Positions 14,317 to 18,499 of a stretch of 18,499 bases of DNA are shown piece after piece (position 1 is the first letter of the stretch; each line of letters begins with the position of its first letter). A program made the position numbers and the translations under genes. The notes under the pieces were generated by a model, which worked only from the letters and a program-made list of their open reading frames with translations, was not told the DNA's origin and searched no databases. This stretch comes from Ruminococcus sp. (GTDB lineage: Bacteria; Bacillota; Clostridia; Oscillospirales; Ruminococcaceae), in contig NZ_JAHZAX010000019.1 of the NCBI RefSeq assembly GCF_019423705.1, forward strand, positions 1 to 18,499, written 5' to 3'.

Positions 14317-15114
14317 TTACTCTTCCAAGTTTCTGAAATCTACGCTATATTGGATATCTCCCTCTTTATCGGCTCCTGTAAGCGTTTGACTGGTGAAAAA
14401 AATACCAAGGTTTTCTTCCGGAAGTTTCCAACGATAACCATATTCATCGTAAACCTGATATGCCTCATAGCTGCTGTTTATAACGTCCTCGACAGTACCA
14501 CGTACGATATCTGATCTTCTAAAACCTGAATATACTTCCTTTGAATAATAATCATTAGTTTCTTTATCTTCAGTCATTTCAATATCAAAAGCAACCGGAA
14601 CAAGATCTGTTGTATAAGAAGTAACAGATATGCTATCCACGGTCGGCAGCGGATTATCGCCGGAGTCCTTACCGAATACATCTATCGGAGTTTTAAGACC
14701 ATAAATGATAACAGTACAATGCTCATCGGCTGATATATCAAACTCTACTACATCTCTTGATGAAACATCAACATCGAATTTTTCCTGCATTATTTTTTCA
14801 CAGTCATCAAGGGTCGGCTGTGCGATAATCTCCTCTGCGATAGCCTTGACGTCCTCAAATGCCATTGTTGGAGCTGTGTCCGTATCATCTGCGGCTGTAC
14901 TTGATTCGTCTGTTTCTTCAACGGCTGATGAATCGTCCGCCGTCGGCTCGTCCTCCGATTTGCTGCTGTCGTCAGTATTTGCCGATGTGGTTGTGGTGAC
15001 TGCCTTGTCTGCCTTGCTTTCAGCACTGCTGTCGTCGGAACTTCCGCAGGCTGCCATTGACACGCATATACTCAGCGAGAGTACAAACGCAAGGATTGAT
15101 TTGATTTTTTTCAT
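14317..15114 (-). CDS. Secreted lipoprotein with acidic Ser/Thr-rich linker
   Basis: 265 aa from ATG 15114. An in-frame ATG five codons earlier contains the ribosome site itself (GGAGG), so the inner start is right. MKKIKSILAFVLSLSICVSM-AAC is a lipoprotein signal peptide with the lipobox cysteine at about residue 23. About 65 residues rich in Ser, Asp, Glu and Thr follow, a typical flexible wall-spanning spacer. The globular part (about 85-265) has a motif-poor alpha/beta sequence, including PTLDDCEKIMQEKFDVDV, CTVIIYGLKTPIDVFG and SYEAYQVYDEYGYRWKLP. I do not recognise the family. It is anchored to the outer face of the membrane. Expression is likely controlled by its odd leader: consensus promoter (15298-15326), tetranucleotide microsatellite (15242-15296) and a terminator-like hairpin (15156-15201) before the ribosome site. 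It is monocistronic, with a strong terminator. Confidence 0.85.
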   Translation of the reverse strand: MKKIKSILAFVLSLSICVSMAACGSSDDSSAESKADKAVTTTTSANTDDSSKSEDEPTADDSSAVEETDESSTAADDTDTAPTMAFEDVKAIAEEIIAQPTLDDCEKIMQEKFDVDVSSRDVVEFDISADEHCTVIIYGLKTPIDVFGKDSGDNPLPTVDSISVTSYTTDLVPVAFDIEMTEDKETNDYYSKEVYSGFRRSDIVRGTVEDVINSSYEAYQVYDEYGYRWKLPEENLGIFFTSQTLTGADKEGDIQYSVDFRNLEE

Positions 15115-15155
15115 ATGATTTTCCTCCATTTTTCATATATTGCTCAAAAGAGCAC

Positions 15156-15201
15156 AAAAAAGGCACAGCACACCCGAATTTATCGGGCATACCGCGCCTT
15201 T
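15156..15201 (-). terminator. Terminator-like hairpin in the lipoprotein leader (candidate attenuator)
   Basis: In the minus-strand RNA, AAAGGC-GCGGUAUG-CCCGA pairs over 19 positions with UCGGG-UGUGCUGU-GCCUUU around a UAAAU loop, followed by further U residues. Five of the 19 pairs are G-U, so the long stem exists only in RNA made from the minus strand, which supports an RNA function. It lies downstream of the promoter and upstream of the start codon. A second small hairpin (UGCUC-UUUU-GAGCA, 15141-15154) follows just before the ribosome site. Confidence 0.65.
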
Positions 15202-15213
15202 AATATACAATAT

Positions 15214-15227
15214 TTAACAGTTGTTAA
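15214..15227. promoter_or_regulatory. Short inverted repeat in the lipoprotein leader
   Basis: TTAACA-GT-TGTTAA has perfect 6-bp arms and a 2-bp centre, the same geometry as the Crp-type palindrome at 6785-6798 but a different sequence. It lies between the microsatellite and the leader terminator. It could be a protein site or a small RNA stem. Confidence 0.35.
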
Positions 15228-15241
15228 AGAAGCATAGTTAT

Positions 15242-15297
<56 letters not shown>

Positions 15298-15326
15298 ATT
15301 ATACAAGCACTTCATAGATATGTCAA
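15298..15326 (-). promoter_or_regulatory. Consensus promoter of the lipoprotein gene
   Basis: TTGACA (15326-15321), a 17-base spacer and TATAAT (15303-15298), perfect at both hexamers, with the microsatellite starting 2 bases after the -10. The start codon is about 176 bases downstream of the predicted +1. Confidence 0.8.
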
Positions 15327-15394
15327 CCCCTACATAGAAACATTTTTCTGAATAATTTATTAATTACGCTGTTAAGATTATATCACATATACCT

Positions 15395-15428
15395 AAAAAA
15401 GTCAAGGGGCAATTCACTTTTTCTTGAC
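15395..15428 (-). terminator. Short intrinsic terminator after the methyltransferase gene
   Basis: GTCAAG and CTTGAC (15401-15406 with 15423-15428) form a 6-bp stem with a 16-base loop, followed by T6 on the minus strand. It lies 15 bases after the stop codon. The stem is short, so termination may be partial. Confidence 0.55.
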
Positions 15429-15442
15429 ATTCAAATTCAACC

Positions 15443-16234
15443 TTACTTCTCCAAAACAACTATCCTATTGGAGATATTGCTTACAGGCTTGATCTTTGCC
15501 AGCAGTTTGAATATTGCGATGAACTCTGCCATACCCTCGGCTAAGCTGTGCTCTTCAATAAGGCGGAAATTTGGGAGAAGCTTTGCAAGCTCTGTGCCGT
15601 TCTTCACGCCCCAAGTGAATTTCGCATTGCTGCCCTCGATGGACTTCTCTTTCATTCGCTTTACCATTGTTGGATTCATCGTCTCGACTAAGACTGTGAC
15701 GTGCTCAAAGCGCTTGCTTATCACGTCGAAAATTTCCTTGACGTCCTTTTCGGAAAGGTACATTGTCAGACCCTCGATGATGACGATGACGGGCTTGTCC
15801 TGCTCGGTGATCTCTCCGCCCCAATCGTCCATTGCGGACATTGCGATCTGTGATATCTTGCCCTCCTCGGGCAAAAGCTTTTTGCGCACCTCGATAGTTT
15901 CGGGCAGATCGAGGTTATACCAATGCTCATAGCCGCTCATTCTATAACAGCGTGTATCAAGTCCGCAGGCGATATTCACAACGACTGCGCCCCTATTTTT
16001 CGCAAGGTACTTTTTTGCAAGCTCATCCAAGACTATCGTTCTTGCCACAACGCCGCTGTGCATTGCAGAGTCCTTATCGGCAAGGGAAAAATCGTAGTCG
16101 ATCTTATCGACCAGCTCGACGGCTTTTGCGTCCTTTATCGCACCTCTATTTTTTGTTTCCTTTGCACGGGCATAAACGGTCTGAAGCATAGTTTCAGGCA
16201 CGCCCGAAAGCTTTGGCTTTTCATTCGTGCTCAT
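15443..16234 (-). CDS. Class I SAM-dependent methyltransferase, LCM (leucine carboxyl methyltransferase) type
   Basis: 263 aa from ATG 16234, behind GGGAGGAAAT; an ATG five codons upstream overlaps that ribosome site and is rejected. The SAM-binding motif is VVVNIACGLDTRCYRM (residues 84-99), with the G-x-D-T-R typical of the LCM family (PF04072). It is followed by W-Y-N-L-D-L-P-E (acidic residue binding the ribose) and VIIEGLTMYLSEKDV, another family hallmark. Cytosolic. Members in bacteria methylate carboxyl or hydroxyl groups of small molecules, some in polyketide-type synthesis. There is no biosynthetic cluster here, so the substrate is unknown. It is monocistronic. A palindrome between promoter and start codon suggests control by a repressor. 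Confidence 0.88.
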   Translation of the reverse strand: MSTNEKPKLSGVPETMLQTVYARAKETKNRGAIKDAKAVELVDKIDYDFSLADKDSAMHSGVVARTIVLDELAKKYLAKNRGAVVVNIACGLDTRCYRMSGYEHWYNLDLPETIEVRKKLLPEEGKISQIAMSAMDDWGGEITEQDKPVIVIIEGLTMYLSEKDVKEIFDVISKRFEHVTVLVETMNPTMVKRMKEKSIEGSNAKFTWGVKNGTELAKLLPNFRLIEEHSLAEGMAEFIAIFKLLAKIKPVSNISNRIVVLEK

Positions 16235-16269
16235 AATATTTCCTCCCATAATCTATTCTTCTATAAAGC

Positions 16270-16281
16270 TAGTTGCAACTA
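16270..16281. promoter_or_regulatory. Palindromic operator downstream of the methyltransferase promoter
   Basis: TAGTTGCAACTA is a perfect 12-bp palindrome. It falls at about +8 to +19 of the predicted transcript, a blocking position for a repressor. Sites of this form are common for MarR-type repressors, but no such gene is in the window. Confidence 0.55.
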
Positions 16282-16295
16282 ACCGTCATTGTTTT

Positions 16296-16324
16296 ATGAT
16301 AGCACAATTAGGGGGGAATGTCAA
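16296..16324 (-). promoter_or_regulatory. Promoter of the methyltransferase gene
   Basis: TTGACA (16324-16319), a 17-base spacer containing a C6 run, and TATCAT (16301-16296). The start codon is about 55 bases after the predicted +1. Confidence 0.75.
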
Positions 16325-16337
16325 GAGGAGGGGGCGG

Positions 16338-16367
16338 TTGACTTTGCTCTGCGTGGTGTGGTATAAT
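16338..16367 (+). promoter_or_regulatory. Extended -10 promoter of the DUF3267 gene
   Basis: TTGACT (16338-16343), an 18-base spacer ending TGGTGTGG, and TATAAT (16362-16367). It is nearly identical to the promoter at 17116-17145: both begin TTGACTTTGC and end TGGTGTGGTATAATG, differing only in the six spacer bases between. Confidence 0.8.
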
Positions 16368-16424
16368 GAATAGTACGATATGGTTAAATGATAAATTAAG
16401 ATTAGATAAACAAAGGTATGTAAT

Positions 16425-17018
16425 ATGATAAAAATTGTGTGGTCAATAAAAGATATAAATAAATATCAAAAAGGAAACTTACCTGATAATGCAACAAAGA
16501 TAGAAACGCCTAAGAGCGTTGATGAACTGATGAAAAAAGCGTCGTCGATCGCCGCAATTCTATGTGTTTTACTTTTTGCTGCTATGCTTGGTAAAACCAT
16601 TGTGTGCAAGGTGGTCGTGATCTCTCCAATATTTATTCTGGTGGGATTTGCTTTAGGCTTTTTATTGTTGATAATTCACGAGTGGTTACACGGAATCGTT
16701 TATCCTAAGGACGCAGATGTAACAATAGGAAGAATTAAAGGAAAGACGACATTTGTGGCATTAGCATCATATCCATTAAAACGAGATAGGTTTATATTGA
16801 TGTGTCTGCTGCCTTTTGTTCTTGGGGTGGTTCCTTTTATATTATTTTTAATTAGTCCTGCCGAATTTAGAGTATTTAATGGATTGAATTTTGGTATGGC
16901 GTGTATGGGTATGGTTTCGCCATTTCCAGATGTTTATAATGTTCTTACCGTTCTAAGGCGCTCTGAAAAAAACGATTCAATAATGTTCTACCAAAACGAT
17001 ATGTACAAGATCTCTTGA
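16425..17018 (+). CDS. DUF3267 family membrane zinc-metallopeptidase-like protein
   Basis: 197 aa, ATG at 16425 with a modest ribosome site (AAAGG). Residues about 42-60, 64-84, 125-145 and 150-165 are hydrophobic. HEWLH (85-89), directly after the second membrane segment, is an HExxH zinc site placed as in intramembrane or membrane-adjacent peptidases, and SPFPDVYNVLTVLR (165-178) supplies a downstream aspartate (D169). This arrangement (HExxHG, then a C-terminal Asp-containing helix) is that of the DUF3267 'putative zincin' family. Membrane location is clear. Peptidase activity is inferred from the motif, and the substrate is unknown. It has its own promoter (16338-16367) and terminator (17050-17082). 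Confidence 0.85.
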   Translation: MIKIVWSIKDINKYQKGNLPDNATKIETPKSVDELMKKASSIAAILCVLLFAAMLGKTIVCKVVVISPIFILVGFALGFLLLIIHEWLHGIVYPKDADVTIGRIKGKTTFVALASYPLKRDRFILMCLLPFVLGVVPFILFLISPAEFRVFNGLNFGMACMGMVSPFPDVYNVLTVLRRSEKNDSIMFYQNDMYKIS

Positions 17019-17049
17019 ATTTCCAGACTATGCTTTACCCATATATTCC

Positions 17050-17082
17050 ACCGATACAGTCCCCTCTGTATCGGTATTTTTT
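17050..17082 (+). terminator. Intrinsic terminator after the DUF3267 gene
   Basis: ACCGATACAG pairs perfectly with CTGTATCGGT (10 bp), followed by A and T6. Confidence 0.92.
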
Positions 17083-17115
17083 CTGCTCAAAACGCCCTTT
17101 ACCACCCCAACTTTA

Positions 17116-17145
17116 TTGACTTTGCGGTTTATGGTGTGGTATAAT
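17116..17145 (+). promoter_or_regulatory. Extended -10 promoter of the esterase gene
   Basis: TTGACT (17116-17121), an 18-base spacer and TATAAT (17140-17145), 36 bases before the start codon. Its sequence is a near copy of the promoter at 16338-16367. Confidence 0.85.
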
Positions 17146-17180
17146 GGAAAAAAGATTTAAGATTTATAAGGAGTAAAAAA

Positions 17181-17813
17181 ATGACCCTACATCAATATTC
17201 CGACCCCACCGCCGACATCGTGCTTATCCAGCCTGTGGGCGATCACGATATGCCCGAGATAGAAAATGAGGTTGCAGAGATAAAAAAGCTTACCAGTGCA
17301 GATTTTCACCTTATCGCCGTGAAAGTTGACGATTGGAACAGTGAGCTTTCGCCTTGGGACGCCCCTGCGGTATTTGGCAATGAGGGTTTCGGCAGTGGAG
17401 CGGCTGATACGCTGGCGGAGATCTTAAAACTTTGCACGGATAAGAGCAAGACTTATTACATAGGCGGATATTCTTTGGCAGGGCTTTTTGCATTGTGGGC
17501 GGCGTTTCATACGGACGTTTTTTCGGGAGTTGCGGCGGCTTCACCGTCAGTGTGGTTTCCCGACTTTGTGGGATACATAAAAGAGAAATGGATAAAATGT
17601 GACACTGTTTATCTCAGTCTTGGTGACAAGGAAGAAAGGACGAAAAATACAGTTATGTCAAAGGTCGGCGACTGTATCCGTGAGATTCATTCCCAACTGG
17701 CAGGTAAAGGTACCGACTGTGTGCTAGAATGGAACAAGGGCGGGCATTTTAAAGAACCTGCTTTGCGAACGGCCAAGGCGTTTGCTTGGGTGATGAGCAA
17801 AGATAATGGATAA
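17181..17813 (+). CDS. Alpha/beta-hydrolase, putative serine esterase
   Basis: 210 aa, ATG at 17181 behind AAGGAG. The nucleophile elbow is YIGGYSLAGLFALWAAF (S98 in G-Y-S-L-A-G), followed by FSGVAAASPSVWFPDF, the typical next strand of the esterase D / Fes-like family (PF00756). VYLSLGDKEE (D149) is the likely acid and WNKGGHF (H189) the base, completing a Ser-Asp-His triad. There is no signal peptide, so it is cytosolic. Related proteins hydrolyse acyl, feruloyl or siderophore esters; the substrate cannot be told. It is monocistronic, with its own promoter and a terminator at 17889. Confidence 0.88.
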   Translation: MTLHQYSDPTADIVLIQPVGDHDMPEIENEVAEIKKLTSADFHLIAVKVDDWNSELSPWDAPAVFGNEGFGSGAADTLAEILKLCTDKSKTYYIGGYSLAGLFALWAAFHTDVFSGVAAASPSVWFPDFVGYIKEKWIKCDTVYLSLGDKEERTKNTVMSKVGDCIREIHSQLAGKGTDCVLEWNKGGHFKEPALRTAKAFAWVMSKDNG

Positions 17814-17888
17814 AATAAGCAAGCATTTTTATAAGCCTTATACTAAGGCACAAGCCACAGATAATTGATATCAGACTTGACAAAAAGA

Positions 17889-17936
17889 GCCACACCCCCG
17901 TGCTGTCGAATCGGCATAGGGTGTGGCGTTTATTTT
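17889..17936. terminator. Bidirectional terminator between the esterase and the DUF4279-type gene
   Basis: GCCACACCC (17889-17897) pairs with GGGTGTGGC (17919-17927) around a loop with further weak pairing. T-rich sequence follows on the plus strand (GTTTATTTT) and on the minus strand (TCTTTTTG), so both convergent genes can end here. Confidence 0.85.
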
Positions 17937-17954
17937 GATAATATTATTGTAGCT

Positions 17955-18371
17955 CTATAAATTGGAATTTTCTTCTTCCAAATATAAATCAATATCAATT
18001 TTGGTTTGAGTATCACAACAAAATTTCATCACATCTAACGATGGAGATAAACAAGGTAGTATATCATCAGGAAAAATTGTTGGAACTATTTCTAAATAGA
18101 AATCAACATCATATTTTCTTTTTATTTCGTTTAGTATGTCAACTTTAGCCAAAAGAGGATTTATTGTTGTTCTCATTTGATTATCAACATCTATATCATA
18201 TTTATCACAATATCCAAAATCCCAATTAGCAAAATCGTATTTTGTTCAATTATTCCTTCTATCTCCAATTTTCCAAGAATTATATGGATTAAGGCACAGC
18301 AAGGTTGTAATTACTTCAGGATCAAAATTTCCTACAATACGAAAATAGGTGTAACATTTTGTTCTTTTCAT
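17955..18371 (-). pseudogene. DUF4279-type protein gene interrupted by an in-frame TGA
   Basis: The frame starts at ATG 18371, behind GGAGGT, and reads MKRTKCYTYFRIVGNFDPEV, then W-K-I-G-D-R-R-N-N, then a TGA at 18248-18246. It continues in the same frame (TKYDFANWDFGYCDKYDIDV, then Q-M-R-T-T-I-N-P-L) to the stop at 17955, ending IDIDLYLEEE. A 'Y-F-R-I-x-G ... L-x-P ... W-x-x-G-D' start and an 'I-D-I-D-L-Y' end are the two halves of a DUF4279-type domain of the usual size (about 138 residues). So one nonsense change, with no frameshift, splits an otherwise normal gene. A 73-aa product from the internal ATG at 18176 is possible but would lack the N-terminal half of the fold. The family's function is not established. 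Confidence 0.7.
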
Positions 18372-18456
18372 AGTTTCGTTTTACCTCCACAAATTCCGAT
18401 TTGTATTTCCATTCATTTTAGAAAATGGACAACCCCATTCGGAATTGCCCATTACT

Positions 18457-18498
18457 TCAACCAATTAATATATTTACTCCAACGTCTTCATCGTAGGG
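18457..18498 (-). CDS. Possible 3' end of an upstream gene
   Basis: The minus strand is open from the window edge to a TGA at 18459-18457, reading P-Y-D-E-D-V-G-V-N-I-L-I-G. The other two frames hit stops at once. Thirteen codons are too few to identify a family. The stretch 18372-18456 between it and the DUF4279-type start has no recognisable site other than the ribosome site of that gene. Confidence 0.3.
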   Translation of the reverse strand, partial: PYDEDVGVNILIG

Positions 18499-18499
18499 A

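Noticed and set aside
17835..17849. GCCTTA-TAC-TAAGGC hairpin as a terminator of the esterase gene
   Set aside because: The stem is perfect but short and has no following T run; the real terminator is at 17889-17936.

Overview
The window looks like chromosome from a Gram-positive anaerobe of the class Clostridia, most likely a Ruminococcus-like member of the Oscillospiraceae. This is inferred from purine-rich ribosome sites, TTGACA/TATAAT promoters, short intrinsic terminators, a secreted surface protein with a GLUG-like start, and the family types present. Most genes are short independent transcription units with their own promoter and terminator.

Region 1 (1-600, minus strand): the 5' end of a large secreted surface protein with its promoter, and a 14-codon remnant of the 3' end of a Crp/Fnr gene.

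Region 2 (611-5991, minus strand) is the accessory part and the most interesting. One consensus promoter with a structured leader precedes four cistrons: (a) a membrane protein with a soluble N-terminal domain, an Asn-rich linker and three membrane segments; (b) a 664-aa protein joining an HD phosphohydrolase to a C-terminal RyR (ryanodine-receptor-type) domain; (c) a 505-aa TIR protein carrying two copies of an unrecognised ~110-residue domain; (d) two abutting ORFs that look like the two ends of one membrane/Rossmann/RyR protein whose middle has been deleted. TIR, HD, RyR and membrane modules together suggest a nucleotide-based conflict (anti-phage or abortive-infection) system. The cassette lies between an intact Crp/Fnr gene and a duplicated scrap of that gene's 3' end, which points to gain by recombination there.

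Region 3 (6032-7732): a divergent pair, a Crp/Fnr regulator and a ferredoxin-type 4Fe-4S protein. A perfect 14-bp palindrome between them is centred at -41.5 of the ferredoxin gene's predicted start of transcription, the class II activator position.

Region 4 (7735-14196): housekeeping and metabolic genes. These are L-asparaginase, an intracellular GH13 alpha-glucan hydrolase, a hemolysin III/PAQR-like membrane protein and valyl-tRNA synthetase, with clear promoters and terminators between them.

Region 5 (14240-16324, minus strand): a lipoprotein gene with an unusual 5' leader (perfect promoter, then a TCTG/CAGA tetranucleotide microsatellite, then a 19-bp terminator-like hairpin), and an LCM-type methyltransferase gene with a palindrome just after its promoter.

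Region 6 (16338-18499): a DUF3267 membrane zinc-peptidase-like gene and a serine esterase gene, driven by two nearly identical promoters; then a DUF4279-type gene interrupted by an in-frame TGA, and perhaps the end of one more gene. No tRNA, rRNA, CRISPR array, transposase or integrase was seen.
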